A DNA stretch of 64,000 nucleotides from Flavobacterium sp. W4I14 (GTDB lineage Bacteria; Bacteroidota; Bacteroidia; Sphingobacteriales; Sphingobacteriaceae). Within the stretch, counting starts at the first letter, position 1; every line of letters begins with the position of its first letter. Below are positions 7,616 to 16,499 of this stretch, in pieces. The stretch spans positions 4,092,001-4,156,000 of the forward strand of contig JAUSZU010000001.1 of the NCBI GenBank assembly GCA_030817875.1, written 5' to 3'. The translations under genes were made by a program, and so were the position numbers. The notes beneath the pieces are model-generated. The model worked only from the letters and a program-made list of their open reading frames with translations, was not told the DNA's origin and searched no databases.

Positions 7616-9256
7616 ATGAACTTAAAAGATACAACACTATATAAATTCCTGATCGTTTTACTTGCAATTGCGAGTATACCAGCACTTTTTGGCGGCGTGA
7701 TGGAGCCCGATGGCGCATTGTATGCTTCCATGTCTAAAAACATCATTCTGTTTAAAGATTGGTTCAACCTTTATGGCCGTGGGGCCGACTGGTTGGATAA
7801 ACCACACCTCACTTTTTGGATTTCCGCAGCATCCTTTAAAATTTTCGGAATCTCATCTTTCGCCTATAAATTACCATCATTTCTGTTCGGTTTATTGGGC
7901 ACGTGGTATTTATATAAATTAGCCAATGATATATACGATAAAAAAACCGGATTGATCAGTGCGGTAATTTTTCTAAGTGCCTTGCATATCATAACTTCTA
8001 CATTTGATGTTAGGGCCGAAATTTATATCACCACTTTTACATTAGCATCTATTTACCATTATTATAAAGCACATCAAAATTCTTTCTGGCACATTGTAGC
8101 GGGTTCATTTTTTGCGGCCTGCGCGATATTGATCAAGGGAATTTTTGTATTGATTCCTGTATTTGCAGGCTTCATTATCTACTGGTTGCTTACAAAACAG
8201 TCCCGTCAGCTTTTAAAACCAAAATGGTATATCGCCATTCTATTGATTTTTATTTTCATTACCCCCGAGCTGTATTCGCTTTACACGCAATTCGATCTGC
8301 ATCCCGAAAAAATTGTTTTTGAAAGGACCGGTGTTTCGGGTCTAAAATTTTTCTTTTGGGACAGTCAGTTTGGGCGTTTTTTTAACAACGGCCCGATTAA
8401 AGGCAAAGGGGATATTTCCTTTTTTCTACACACTACCCTTTGGGCATTTCTCCCTTGGTCTGTACTGTTTTATACAGCCGTAGTAAATTTGTTTAAAAGA
8501 AAAAATAGAATTGCTTTAGCTCCCGAAAGCATTATGATCTGGGCAAGTGCAGCGGTTACTTTTCTGATCTTTTCGCTTTCTAAATTTCAGTTGCCGCATT
8601 ATATATTGATCATCTTTCCTCAGTTTTCGATCATCACAGCCTTGTACTTAAGGAAGCTTGGCAGCAAAGGTTTAAAAACCTTCTTCATTATACAGAACAT
8701 TATTTTCATTTTAGTTATTGCCTTAGTTTCCATCTTGGCCCTTTTCTTTGGATTTGAAAACCCGTATCTAATCATCGGGATCCTGATTGTTGTTCTAGCC
8801 ATCTCTTTCTTACTATTTAAAGGCATTTTATTGGAAACCATCATTGCCAGAAGTGCATTTTTATCAGTCGGATTAATGATATTTCTCTTCATTTTTTTCT
8901 ACCCGGCCCTTTTAAAATATCAATCGGGTATGCACGCAGGTAATTGGTTAAAGCAAAATTATCCTGCTGCCAAGCCTGCAGTATTAAATTATATAGATGC
9001 ATTTTCTTTTGATTTTTATGCCCCTGGTGAAGTAAAATATTTCCATAATTATGCCGATCTCGACAAATCAAAAAACCTAAAAGATTTGGTTATATACATT
9101 CCAGAGCAGGAATTGACAAAACTAAAAAGTGAGTACCATGCTGAAATTCTAAAATCGTTTGAATATTTTCATACCACTAAACTGACGGGTAGGTTTTTAA
9201 ACGCAAAAACACGCCCTCAGGTTTTAGAGCAATTTTATTTGGTTAAAATACATTAA
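7616..9256 (+). CDS. GT39-like membrane glycosyltransferase (ArnT/PMT type)
   Basis: The 546-residue integral membrane protein resembles dolichyl-phosphate-mannose-protein mannosyltransferase and ArnT proteins. The first periplasmic loop has MEPDGALYASMSKNII, with the acidic residue after the first helix typical of GT39/GT83 enzymes, followed by DWLDKPHLTFWI. About ten to twelve membrane segments follow, then a soluble C-terminal part of roughly 100 residues. The enzyme would move a sugar from a polyprenyl-phosphate carrier to a lipid or protein outside the membrane; donor and acceptor are unknown. The GtrA gene starts one base after its stop, so the two are an operon. Confidence 0.85.
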   Translation: MNLKDTTLYKFLIVLLAIASIPALFGGVMEPDGALYASMSKNIILFKDWFNLYGRGADWLDKPHLTFWISAASFKIFGISSFAYKLPSFLFGLLGTWYLYKLANDIYDKKTGLISAVIFLSALHIITSTFDVRAEIYITTFTLASIYHYYKAHQNSFWHIVAGSFFAACAILIKGIFVLIPVFAGFIIYWLLTKQSRQLLKPKWYIAILLIFIFITPELYSLYTQFDLHPEKIVFERTGVSGLKFFFWDSQFGRFFNNGPIKGKGDISFFLHTTLWAFLPWSVLFYTAVVNLFKRKNRIALAPESIMIWASAAVTFLIFSLSKFQLPHYILIIFPQFSIITALYLRKLGSKGLKTFFIIQNIIFILVIALVSILALFFGFENPYLIIGILIVVLAISFLLFKGILLETIIARSAFLSVGLMIFLFIFFYPALLKYQSGMHAGNWLKQNYPAAKPAVLNYIDAFSFDFYAPGEVKYFHNYADLDKSKNLKDLVIYIPEQELTKLKSEYHAEILKSFEYFHTTKLTGRFLNAKTRPQVLEQFYLVKIH

Positions 9257-9257
9257 C

Positions 9258-9638
9258 ATGGATTTATTCTTCCGCATCTTAAAATTTGGATTAACCGGTT
9301 TCCTCGGGATGGCAATAGATTTCGGTGCCACCTGGTTATGTAAGGAAAAAATCAAAATAGACAAATACATTGCCAATGCCATCGGTTTTACGCTTGCAGT
9401 AACCAATAATTACCTGATTAACCGGGTTTGGACTTTCGAAAGTACCAATACGCATTGGGGAACCGAATTCAGCAAGTTTTTAGTGGTGAGTTTAATTGGT
9501 TTAGGACTAAACACCTTTATCATTTACCTTTTTCATCAAAGGAAAAACGGCACCAATTTTTACGTAGCCAAATTCTTTGCAATAGTGATTGTTTTTGTGT
9601 GGAATTTCCTCGCGAATATGCTTTTTACATTTAGGTAG
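9258..9638 (+). CDS. GtrA family membrane protein
   Basis: The 126-residue protein has four hydrophobic segments and the family features KFGLTGFLGMAIDF, ANAIGFTLAVTNNYLINRVWTF and the C-terminal FVWNFLANMLFTFR. GtrA proteins are thought to help move polyprenyl-linked glucose or other sugars across the membrane, and they often pair with a GT39 or GT2 enzyme, as here. One base separates it from the upstream transferase gene, so it is co-translated or at least co-transcribed. The ATG is the only sensible start. Confidence 0.92.
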   Translation: MDLFFRILKFGLTGFLGMAIDFGATWLCKEKIKIDKYIANAIGFTLAVTNNYLINRVWTFESTNTHWGTEFSKFLVVSLIGLGLNTFIIYLFHQRKNGTNFYVAKFFAIVIVFVWNFLANMLFTFR

Positions 9639-9721
9639 ATTTCTAAATCATTTGGGGCTTAATTTAACCTCATTAGTCACCAAAGAGCATATAAGCCTGA
9701 TATCACAAAAAAATTCAGCTT

Positions 9722-9790
9722 AATTTTCTTAATTGCTTAATGATAAAAACGTCTTAACCATTAAGGGATTAAGAACATTAAGAGAAATCA
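9722..9790. repeat. Inverted CTTAAT / ATTAAG repeat
   Basis: Several CTTAAT units at the left face several ATTAAG units at the right, spaced by about nine bases, giving an imperfect hairpin downstream of gtrA. It may act as a weak transcription terminator, but no T tract is present. Confidence 0.4.
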
Positions 9791-9822
9791 GCACGACGGT
9801 GGCTTTATGCAATTTACTCGGA

Positions 9823-9862
9823 CTAATGAACCAATGACCAGTGAACAAATGAACCAATTTAA
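9823..9862. repeat. Short 8-base periodic tract
   Basis: The tract divides into CTAATGAA, CCAATGAC, CAGTGAAC, AAATGAAC and CAATTTAA, a strict 8-base phase. It ends on the stop codon of the small minus-strand gene at 9859. Confidence 0.55.
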
Positions 9863-9981
9863 GTAACGTTTTTGCCAATAAAATAGAACACAACGAGCCA
9901 TATTAATCCTTTAATCAGGAAGAATAAAAACCCAACCAACCCCACCCGCTTAAACCATAATTTTACTTTTTCTTTGTTCAT
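9859..9981 (-). CDS. Small single-span membrane protein (40 residues)
   Basis: An ATG at 9981 opens a 40-codon frame starting MNKEKVKLWFKRVGLVGF and ending FYFIGKNVT. It has a basic N-terminus, a long hydrophobic middle (LVGFLFFLIKGLIWLVVFYF) and a short polar tail, the plan of a single-span inner-membrane protein with the N-terminus inside. Similar tiny proteins are, as far as I recall, scattered in related genomes without a known function. It is divergent from the polysaccharide deacetylase gene. Evidence is composition only; it is below the usual length cut-off for gene callers. Confidence 0.55.
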   Translation of the reverse strand: MNKEKVKLWFKRVGLVGFLFFLIKGLIWLVVFYFIGKNVT

Positions 9982-10041
9982 GGCGATGTTTGTAAAGATA
10001 ATGGATTTGGCTTAAATTAGAAAGATTTTAAATAAGGAAAT

Positions 10042-11022
10042 ATGAAGTTATCTAAATCTTTGCACCTCATTATTTTTTCCATTTGCTTTTTTGGTGTTAA
10101 AGTTTTTGCGCAAAATTTTGATGATATCAAACGCTACAAGGTAAACTTTGCTACCGCTGCCCGCGCTAATGAAAAACTGATTGCAGTTAGAAGTTTTTCT
10201 GCAAATAATCAAAAATATTTACTGTTGGTAAATCCAGAAACTTTAGATACTAAAGTAGATCTGGCCAGTAATTATACCACAAGCAGTTTGCAATTTCAAA
10301 ACGTATTGGCGATTTTCAAAAACACAGCCTATGTTAAATCAATAGAAGCCGCGGCCGTTAAAGATCTGCAGCTTCAAAATGCAGGGATCGATCATGCCAT
10401 TCCGAACGAAAAGGGCATTACCTTAACCATTGATCTTTGTCCCTCGCACAAGGCTTTAGACAGGATTATTTTTCAATCTGTTTTTGACGAATTTAAAAAG
10501 ATAGAGCAGCCTGCCCCACTCGCAATTTCGGTTTCTGGCAAATGGATGCTGAAACATCAGGACGACCTGAACTGGTTGAAAAGTCTGGTAGAGAAAAAAG
10601 AGCTGAATATTACCTGGGTAAACCATACCTACAACCACGAAGTAAATAAGTTGCCCTTAGCTGAAAACTTTCTATTGGCACCTGGAACAAATTTAGATGT
10701 GGAGGTATTGGAGAATGAAAAACTGATGCTCAAAAATGGTCTAACTCCATCTGTATTTTTTCGTTTCCCCGGCCTGGTATCGGATAAGACCGTTGTTGAA
10801 AAAATTGAAGCTTATGGATTAATCCCTATTGGCAGTGACGCCTGGCTGGCCAAAGGACAACAGCCTAATGCGGGCAGTATTGTATTGATCCACGGCAACG
10901 GGAATGAAGAAATCGGTGTGAAAGATTTTATCCAGTTATTAAAAACCAGACAGGCCGATGTGAAAAGCAAACAATGGCTGCTTTTTGATTTAAGACAGGG
11001 ACTGGAAAAGGAATTTGAATAG
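10042..11022 (+). CDS. Polysaccharide deacetylase-like secreted protein
   Basis: The 326-residue protein has a Sec signal peptide (MKLSKSLHLIIFSICFFGVKVFAQ). The mature part shows the NodB-type pattern: TIDLCPS takes the place of the usual TFDDG motif and WVNHTYNHE matches the metal-binding HxxxH motif. The second aspartate of the classical catalytic pair is not seen, so activity on N-acetylated sugars is uncertain. A late SIVLIHGNGNEE may be the C-terminal His motif. AAGGA precedes the ATG. It stands alone. Confidence 0.75.
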   Translation: MKLSKSLHLIIFSICFFGVKVFAQNFDDIKRYKVNFATAARANEKLIAVRSFSANNQKYLLLVNPETLDTKVDLASNYTTSSLQFQNVLAIFKNTAYVKSIEAAAVKDLQLQNAGIDHAIPNEKGITLTIDLCPSHKALDRIIFQSVFDEFKKIEQPAPLAISVSGKWMLKHQDDLNWLKSLVEKKELNITWVNHTYNHEVNKLPLAENFLLAPGTNLDVEVLENEKLMLKNGLTPSVFFRFPGLVSDKTVVEKIEAYGLIPIGSDAWLAKGQQPNAGSIVLIHGNGNEEIGVKDFIQLLKTRQADVKSKQWLLFDLRQGLEKEFE

Positions 11023-11032
11023 CCTCTTATTT

Positions 11033-11140
11033 TTAACCGCAAAGTGCGCAGAGAAAAGGCGCGGAGAGCGCAAGGTTGAGTGCATAGCTGTAATAAAGCT
11101 TTGTGTCCTTTGCGAAAAACTTTGCGTTCTTTGTGGTAAA
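11033..11140. repeat. Dispersed palindromic repeat
   Basis: TTAACCGCAAAGTGCGCAGAG at the left is mirrored by TTTGCGTTCTTTGTGG at the right. It is the third copy of the family at 5671 and 6731 and lies between two convergent genes, where it could form a bidirectional hairpin. Confidence 0.6.
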
Positions 11141-11144
11141 ACCA

Positions 11145-11486
11145 CTATTTCTTAACTGGCAATAACTTTATTTCTTTCGCCTTAAAACGGTTATTCACAA
11201 TTTCGCCTGTAACTTCTGCTTTGCTTACGGCATTGCAAAAACCATGTTCGCCGTGGGCATCGCCAAAATCATCAATACCTTTTCCATCAACAAAATAAGA
11301 TTTACCATCTATTTTCACTGCTAACTCGCAATCTTTACCTTTCATTTTAAACTGACATTCGCCACAAGCAATATCTACCGTTTGTTTAGTGATTACTTTT
11401 GCTGATGCAGTTTTTTGAGGCATGCTTTGAGCTTTTGCTACAAAACCCAAAAAACCAATGCATAATGCTATAATAGTTGTTTTCAT
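11145..11486 (-). CDS. Periplasmic CGECQF-motif protein (DUF6370-like)
   Basis: The 113-residue protein has a signal peptide (MKTTIIALCIGFLGFVAKAQ) and a mature part with DIACGECQFKMKGKDCELAV and GIDDFGDAHGEHGFCNAV. The cysteines (CxxC and two more) plus the His/Asp-rich stretch suggest metal binding or disulfides. I recall this as the DUF6370 pattern, with no established function. It is downstream of the alpha/beta hydrolase gene with a 31-base gap, so the two are probably one operon. Confidence 0.75.
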   Translation of the reverse strand: MKTTIIALCIGFLGFVAKAQSMPQKTASAKVITKQTVDIACGECQFKMKGKDCELAVKIDGKSYFVDGKGIDDFGDAHGEHGFCNAVSKAEVTGEIVNNRFKAKEIKLLPVKK

Positions 11487-11517
11487 AATAATTTACTTTC
11501 TTAATTCAATATTAACT

Positions 11518-12402
11518 TTACTTTGCCAATAACCAAGTGATTAAATCCACTGGTTCCGCTATACTCCATGAATGGGGGTGTTTTTGTGTATTATTTCTTA
11601 ATCCTCTATCTTTAGTCAAAACGAGTTCTACTTTATTATCTTGCGATTTTTGCTTTAATTTATTGATGTAACCCGCACAATCTGTTACGTTCATATCCGA
11701 CAAATCCATGTTCCTATTGTTTATCCACCATAAAATATCCGGTTCGCTATAAATCCTTAAAGCAGTTGAATGATAATCTGGCAACATGTTCTGTTCTGTA
11801 TAATCTGGATTATAAACCGATAATTCTTTTAAACTTTGTTCCTGCGGCCGATGGTCAGTATTCAATGTATCTAATTTAACCACAAAACCTTTTTCTCTTC
11901 CTTTTGATAATGATTTTCTTAACCTAACCATATCCAAAGGAGGGTCGATAGCGAAAACCTTGCTTATTTTTAGTTCTTTATTTTTTTCTGCATAAAACTT
12001 TAAGGCTGTTGTACCACCAATAGAAAAACCACCAAGATAAAGCGCTAATGCTGGTTGAAGTTTATTTTTATGATAAAACTCATTAATCATTTTACCTAAC
12101 GTATTCAAGCTTTTTTTATCAATGGGAAAACTTTCATTATTGGGTGTAAGATTAACCATTACAACGGCTAATCCCTTTTTGTTTGCCTCCTGCACGATGG
12201 ATGATTGAGCGGTAACCGCAGTTGGAGATTCCAAAAACCCCGGCACTAAAAATAATACGCCCGTAATCTTAGCCCCTCCCGGCAAGCTTTGCATGTAAAA
12301 ACAATCCTTTCCAAAAAGAAGATCACTTTCTATTTTAGTTGTAACCTGCGCAGTTCCGGTAAAACCCAATAATAAAATTAATATGGAGAGTAAGTATTTC
12401 AT
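11518..12402 (-). CDS. Secreted alpha/beta-hydrolase-like protein
   Basis: The 294-residue protein carries a signal peptide (MKYLLSILILLLGFTGTAQ). LYLGGFSIGGTTALKF contains a GxSxG nucleophile elbow, and GVLFLVPGFLESP fits the oxyanion strand before it. A possible catalytic histidine is in QKHPHSWSI near the end. Substrate is unknown. A TAAATTTG element lies 15 bases before the ATG. It heads a likely two-gene operon with the DUF6370-like gene. Confidence 0.75.
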   Translation of the reverse strand: MKYLLSILILLLGFTGTAQVTTKIESDLLFGKDCFYMQSLPGGAKITGVLFLVPGFLESPTAVTAQSSIVQEANKKGLAVVMVNLTPNNESFPIDKKSLNTLGKMINEFYHKNKLQPALALYLGGFSIGGTTALKFYAEKNKELKISKVFAIDPPLDMVRLRKSLSKGREKGFVVKLDTLNTDHRPQEQSLKELSVYNPDYTEQNMLPDYHSTALRIYSEPDILWWINNRNMDLSDMNVTDCAGYINKLKQKSQDNKVELVLTKDRGLRNNTQKHPHSWSIAEPVDLITWLLAK

Positions 12403-12492
12403 TTAGATTTATTTTTTCAAATTTAAGTTTTCAAAAATAAAAGAACCACAATCTGCAGTAAAATAAACCTGATGGAAACGGAAATACTTTTT

Positions 12493-12552
12493 GTTGTCAT
12501 TCTGAGCGTAGTCGAAGAACAACAAAAAGATTGGAGTGTACAGCAGGACTGA
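12493..12552. repeat. Dispersed repeat (TCATTCTGAGCG type)
   Basis: The stretch starts GTCATTCTGAGCGTAGTCGAAG and runs into AAAAAGATTGGAG and GCAGGACTG, joining two dispersed families also seen at 23458 and 513. No gene is visible. Confidence 0.5.
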
Positions 12553-12648
12553 AACCTCCGAAGAGAACAGGAACCAACTTTTTCAAAAACAGGAGACTCG
12601 CCTAGATTTTAGTCCCCCTTACGGGCACCCTCCTCTTGGAAAGGGGGA

Positions 12649-12682
12649 TAAAAAAAGGGATATGCAATTTGCACATCCCTTT
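12649..12682 (-). terminator. Rho-independent terminator of ahcY
   Basis: On the minus strand AAAGGGATGTGCAA pairs with TTGCATATCCCTTT with one mismatch and is followed by a run of seven T. It lies 39 bases after the ahcY stop codon. Confidence 0.85.
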
Positions 12683-12693
12683 GATATTCAGTT

Positions 12694-12721
12694 ACTGCGA
12701 ACTGAAAACTGTAAACTGAAC
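12694..12721. repeat. 7-base periodic tract abutting the ahcY stop
   Basis: ACTGCGA, ACTGAAA, ACTGTAA and ACTGAAC follow each other in strict 7-base phase up to the complement of the ahcY stop codon (12721-12723). The core ACTG is constant and the last three bases vary. Confidence 0.65.
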
Positions 12722-14037
12722 TAGTATCTGTATGTATCTGCTTTGAACGGACCTTCTACCGGTACACCGATATAATCAGCCTGGTGTTGATCCAAAACAT
12801 CTAATTCTACACCGATTTTTTCTAAGTGTAAACGGGCAACTTTTTCGTCTAAATGCTTAGGCAAAGTATAAACTTTGTTTTCGTAAGCGGCAGTGTTGGT
12901 CCAAAGCTCTAATTGAGCTAAAGTTTGGTTGGTAAATGAGTTACTCATTACAAAACTTGGGTGACCAGTTGCACAGCCTAAGTTAACCAAACGACCTTCG
13001 GCCAGGATGATTACATCTTTACCATCAATAGTGTATTTATCAACCTGTGGTTTAATCTCCACTTTAGTATCGCCATAATTGCCGTTTAACCAAGCCATGT
13101 CGATTTCGTTATCGAAGTGACCGATGTTACAAACAATTGCTTTGTCTTTTAATGCTCTGAAGTGTTGCTCGCGAACGATATCACAATTACCTGTAGTGGT
13201 TACTACGATATCAGCTTCTTTAATTGCAGTAGCTAATTTTTTAACTTCGTAACCTTCCATTGCAGCCTGCAAAGCACAGATCGGATCAATTTCGGTAACA
13301 ATAACACGTACACCTTGTGAGCTTAACGATTCTGCAGAACCTTTACCCACATCGCCATAACCACAAACAACAGCAACTTTACCAGCCATCATTACATCAG
13401 TTGCACGACGGATCGCATCAACCAATGACTCACGACATCCGTATTTGTTATCGAATTTAGATTTAGTAACCGAATCGTTAACGTTAATTGCAGGTAAGTG
13501 CAATGTTCCGTTTTTCATTCTTTCGTACAAACGGTGAACACCAGTTGTAGTTTCTTCTGATAAACCTTTAATAGCTGCAATTAGCTCAGGATATTTGTCA
13601 AAAACCATATTGGTTAAATCGCCACCATCATCCAAAATCATGTTTAATGGTTGTTGCTCCGGACCGAAGTGTAAAGTTTGCTCAATACACCAATCGAATT
13701 CTTCTTCGTTTAAACCTTTCCAGGCATAAACCTGAATACCAGCAGCAGCAATTGCAGCCGCAGCGTGATCCTGAGTAGAAAAAATATTGCATGATGACCA
13801 GGTAACTTCAGCACCCAGTGCAGTTAATGTTTCGATTAATACAGCCGTTTGGATGGTCATGTGCAGACAACCTGCAATCCGCGCACCTTTTAACGGTTGT
13901 GTTGGACCGAATTCTTTACGTAAACTCATTAAACCTGGCATTTCTGCTTCGGCTAATTCGATTTCTTTACGGCCCCATTCTGCCAGTGAAATGTCCTTAA
14001 CTTTGTAAGGGATATAAGAAGTCTCTACTGATGACAT
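12721..14037 (-). CDS. ahcY: Adenosylhomocysteinase
   Basis: The 438-residue cytosolic enzyme reversibly splits S-adenosylhomocysteine into adenosine and homocysteine, keeping the methylation cycle running. VCGYGDVGKGSAESL is the NAD-binding glycine motif, and NINDSVTKSKFDNKYGCRESL-type residues form the active site. The C-terminal KADTYRY is the conserved tail. The frame stays open to 14073, but MSSVETSYIPYKVKDI at 14037 is the family start, and the promoter at 14062-14093 would transcribe from about 14056, which excludes the longer form. A strong terminator follows. Confidence 0.97.
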   Translation of the reverse strand: MSSVETSYIPYKVKDISLAEWGRKEIELAEAEMPGLMSLRKEFGPTQPLKGARIAGCLHMTIQTAVLIETLTALGAEVTWSSCNIFSTQDHAAAAIAAAGIQVYAWKGLNEEEFDWCIEQTLHFGPEQQPLNMILDDGGDLTNMVFDKYPELIAAIKGLSEETTTGVHRLYERMKNGTLHLPAINVNDSVTKSKFDNKYGCRESLVDAIRRATDVMMAGKVAVVCGYGDVGKGSAESLSSQGVRVIVTEIDPICALQAAMEGYEVKKLATAIKEADIVVTTTGNCDIVREQHFRALKDKAIVCNIGHFDNEIDMAWLNGNYGDTKVEIKPQVDKYTIDGKDVIILAEGRLVNLGCATGHPSFVMSNSFTNQTLAQLELWTNTAAYENKVYTLPKHLDEKVARLHLEKIGVELDVLDQHQADYIGVPVEGPFKADTYRY

Positions 14038-14061
14038 AATTATTTGTTTTAAAATGAAATG

Positions 14062-14093
14062 CAAAGTTACCACATCCCTTTGTGAAAGCCAAA
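14062..14093 (-). promoter_or_regulatory. Promoter of ahcY
   Basis: On the minus strand TTTG (14090-14093), 20 bases, TAACTTTG (14062-14069). Both boxes and the spacing match the Bacteroidota housekeeping consensus. Predicted 5' leader is about 20 bases. Confidence 0.75.
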
Positions 14094-14099
14094 TAATTA

Positions 14100-14340
14100 A
14101 AAGTACAAGCAGGTTTACAGAATGTAAAATAGTACTTCTATTTCACTACAAGTTCCAATCCTTTATGTCTTGGCTATTTTTTGAAAAGCAAGTCCTGTAG
14201 TCTTAGCTCAGCTTCGGCCTGCCATCCACAATAGCTCCGATGAATCCCGATGTAAAATAGGGACGGAGGCTGCCGTTCCTCTCAGGTTTAGATCAAATAA
14301 AACTGTGCGTCGTTTGTAAAGTTGAGAACAACCTAAAATA
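14100..14340. repeat. Gene-free stretch with dispersed repeat
   Basis: No gene is visible. TTTGAAAAGCAAGTCCTG at 14180 belongs to the family at 4866 and 20543. GGACGGAGGCTGCCGTTC further on resembles the GC-rich part of 58065-58120. Confidence 0.4.
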
Positions 14341-14395
14341 AAACTTTGATTTACAGCTAATTATTTCTTAAATTGTTATAACCAAATTAGCAATT

Positions 14396-14824
14396 ATGAA
14401 AAGCGTAAAACACTTATTAGATACCAAACAGGCGCGAATTATCTCGGTATCAGAAAATATTTCTGTTTTGGATGCCTTAAAAGTAATGACAGAAAAGAAC
14501 ATCAGCGCAGTATTGGTCATGGAGAACGGTCGGCTACATGGCATTTTTACGGAACGCGATTATGCCAGGAAAATCATCCTTCAGGGTAAATCATCAAAAG
14601 ACACTTTGATTAAGGAAGCAATGACGGCGAGCCCGATCACTATTAATTTAAGCGACAGTATTGATTACTGCATGGAGCTGATGACCGATAAACACATCCG
14701 TCATTTACCAGTTGTAGAAAACGACGAAGTAAAAGGAATGGTTTCAATTGGTGATGTGGTAAAGTTTATCATTGCCGATCAAAAACAGACCATTTCACAA
14801 TTAGAAAGCTATATTAGTGGTTAA
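14396..14824 (+). CDS. CBS-domain protein
   Basis: The 142-residue protein consists of two CBS motifs and little else: ISVLDALKVMTEKNISAVLVMENGRLHGIFTERDYARK and DSIDYCMELMTDKHIRHLPVVENDEVKGMVSIGDVVK. Stand-alone CBS pairs bind adenine nucleotides or related ligands and often regulate a partner enzyme. Nothing in the neighbourhood identifies the partner; ahcY, an adenosine enzyme, is divergent on the other side of the gap, which may be chance. Confidence 0.93.
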   Translation: MKSVKHLLDTKQARIISVSENISVLDALKVMTEKNISAVLVMENGRLHGIFTERDYARKIILQGKSSKDTLIKEAMTASPITINLSDSIDYCMELMTDKHIRHLPVVENDEVKGMVSIGDVVKFIIADQKQTISQLESYISG

Positions 14825-14874
14825 TGCTGAGTTGGATTATGTTGGTTGGTGAGACACCAACCAATAGATGAGGC

Positions 14875-15264
14875 CTACGCTTTCACCGCAACTTTATCTT
14901 CAGTTTTACCCGATTGGTGCATTTCGAGTTTTCCATTGTATTGTGCACCTAGCTCGATTTCAATGGCCTCTGTTTTAATGTCGCCATTAACCCTCCCTGT
15001 CTTTTTTATTTCCAGGTTTTGAGCTTTCACATTGCCGTTAACGGTTCCATAAATAATGGCTGAACCTGTTTGAATATCCCCTTTAATCATCCCTTTTTCA
15101 CCTAAAACAACTCCGCCTTCAACATTTACGTTCCCGATTACAGTTCCATCGATCCTCACTACTGCTTTCCCTTTTAGCTCGCCGGTAATGGTAAATCCGA
15201 GGCCAATTAGTGTAGAGATTTCTTGTTGATTTAAGTCTTTAATCTGATTGTTTTTCTTGAACAT
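14875..15264 (-). CDS. Bactofilin (polymer-forming cytoskeletal protein)
   Basis: The 129-residue protein contains the bactofilin beta-helix: repeated GxVxG strands such as KAVVRIDGTVIGNVNVEGGVVLGEKGMIKGDI and AIIYGTVNGNVKAQNLEI. Bactofilins self-assemble into filaments at the membrane and place cell-wall enzymes. The gene starts five bases after the stop of an M23 peptidase gene. Bactofilin beside M23 peptidase is a recurrent pair (as in the Helicobacter CcmA/Csd system), so the filament probably positions this peptidase; that part is inference. Confidence 0.94.
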   Translation of the reverse strand: MFKKNNQIKDLNQQEISTLIGLGFTITGELKGKAVVRIDGTVIGNVNVEGGVVLGEKGMIKGDIQTGSAIIYGTVNGNVKAQNLEIKKTGRVNGDIKTEAIEIELGAQYNGKLEMHQSGKTEDKVAVKA

Positions 15265-15269
15265 ATTTT

Positions 15270-16106
15270 TTATAAGGTTAAAAAGGATCTTGGGTTTATA
15301 ACTTTACCATTTTTATGCACTTCATAATGTAAATGAGGACCAGTTGACCGCCCGGTTGAGCCAGCTTTGCCAATATTGTTGCCTGCAATAACATCCTCAT
15401 CTACCTTTACCAAAATTTTAGAAAGGTGACCATAGTAGGTTTCAAAACCATTACCGTGTTTAATTACAATACAATTGCCATAACCACCGCGCCTTCCTGC
15501 AAAAATCACCTTGCCGTTTGCTGTACATTTAACAATGTCGCCATAATTGGCCCTGATATCGAGTCCTTTATGTGTCTCCACATTTTCACCACTAAAAGGA
15601 TTTTCGCGGTGCCCATACCCGGATGTAATGGCACCTAAATGTGGATAACCCATAGGCGTATAGGCAACATTATATGCAATTTTACTCAGGTAGTTGTCGT
15701 AAAATTCGCCGATTTCTTCAGCCGATAAAATATCATCGCTTTGCTCTCCCCCTTCGTTACCTGTTAAAATCGGCTTTAGTCCTCTTGCTTTTAGGTATTT
15801 ATTAATGGTAAGTAGTTTTTTATCGATTGATTGGTAATGCTTTTTTAGGGAAGAAGTATCGATAACAGATAGTTTGTCTTTACTTTTTAAAAGCGCCAGT
15901 TCGAGTTTACTTTTGGCTAATTCTATACTCGAATTACTGTGGATCAGGTAAAATATGCTGGATATAAGTATTAAGAATAATCCTAAAACGCCTAAAATAT
16001 ACTTTTTCCAATGTACGATGTATCCTGTTGGAACTTGAATGGGTTTGCTTGAATTTTGATTCTTATTTACAAAAATTACGGTTGTTTTGCTCCGTTTTCT
16101 GTTCAT
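15270..16106 (-). CDS. M23 family metallopeptidase, membrane anchored
   Basis: The 278-residue protein has a basic cytoplasmic N-terminus, one membrane span near residues 33-52 (ILGVLGLFLILISSIFYLIH), a coiled linker and a C-terminal LytM/M23 domain. Zinc ligands are visible in ENVETHKGLDI (HxxxD) and in GPHLHYEVHKNG (HxH). It should cut peptidoglycan cross-links or stems from the periplasmic side. It shares a promoter with the bactofilin gene downstream. Confidence 0.94.
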   Translation of the reverse strand: MNRKRSKTTVIFVNKNQNSSKPIQVPTGYIVHWKKYILGVLGLFLILISSIFYLIHSNSSIELAKSKLELALLKSKDKLSVIDTSSLKKHYQSIDKKLLTINKYLKARGLKPILTGNEGGEQSDDILSAEEIGEFYDNYLSKIAYNVAYTPMGYPHLGAITSGYGHRENPFSGENVETHKGLDIRANYGDIVKCTANGKVIFAGRRGGYGNCIVIKHGNGFETYYGHLSKILVKVDEDVIAGNNIGKAGSTGRSTGPHLHYEVHKNGKVINPRSFLTL

Positions 16107-16137
16107 TTTTACTCAGATTTTTTGTTTGGGACTAAAA

Positions 16138-16168
16138 CAAATATATGATTAACAACCACATAGTCAAA
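16138..16168 (-). promoter_or_regulatory. Promoter of the M23-bactofilin operon
   Basis: Minus-strand TTTG (16165-16168), 19 bases, TATATTTG (16138-16145). Consensus boxes and spacing; predicted leader about 25 bases. Confidence 0.7.
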
Positions 16169-16179
16169 AACAAAGCCCA

Positions 16180-16495
16180 GATTTAACACTTACAGGAATA
16201 AAAATCACAAGACATTAACATCGAATTAGCCTTCAATCCATTGCTCACGCTCGCTAAAAGACAGGTGTGTAACATTTAAGTGGTTTTAGTTGTAAAGCTA
16301 TTCTGATGTCTCGCAAAGATTTCTCCTCCGAAGGAGTTCCTTTGGAACACTACTGTCGAAATGACGATTTACTGATCACGGACTAAACCAATGAGATGGG
16401 CTCATCCAAATCTGTGTAATCCTAAAATCAGTGTAATCAACCCGTAGGCAACGTCAGTGTAATCACCCCGTAAGGAAAGAGGCAAGAAAATCTAT
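16180..16495. repeat. Gene-free stretch with dispersed repeats
   Basis: No gene is visible. 16317-16368 reads AGATTTCTCC, then GAAGGAGTTCCTTTGGAAC, then GTCGAAATGACGA, a dispersed palindromic family repeated at 26610, 38113, 38208, 44692, 61430 and 61486. At 16410-16472 a second motif, CAGTGTAATCA with TGTGTAATCCTAAAATC, resembles 32503-32536. Confidence 0.6.
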
Positions 16496-16499
16496 GAAA

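Noticed and set aside
12536..12724. Short plus-strand frame downstream of the hydrolase gene
   Set aside because: It is composed of a dispersed repeat, the ahcY terminator and the ACTGNNN tract.
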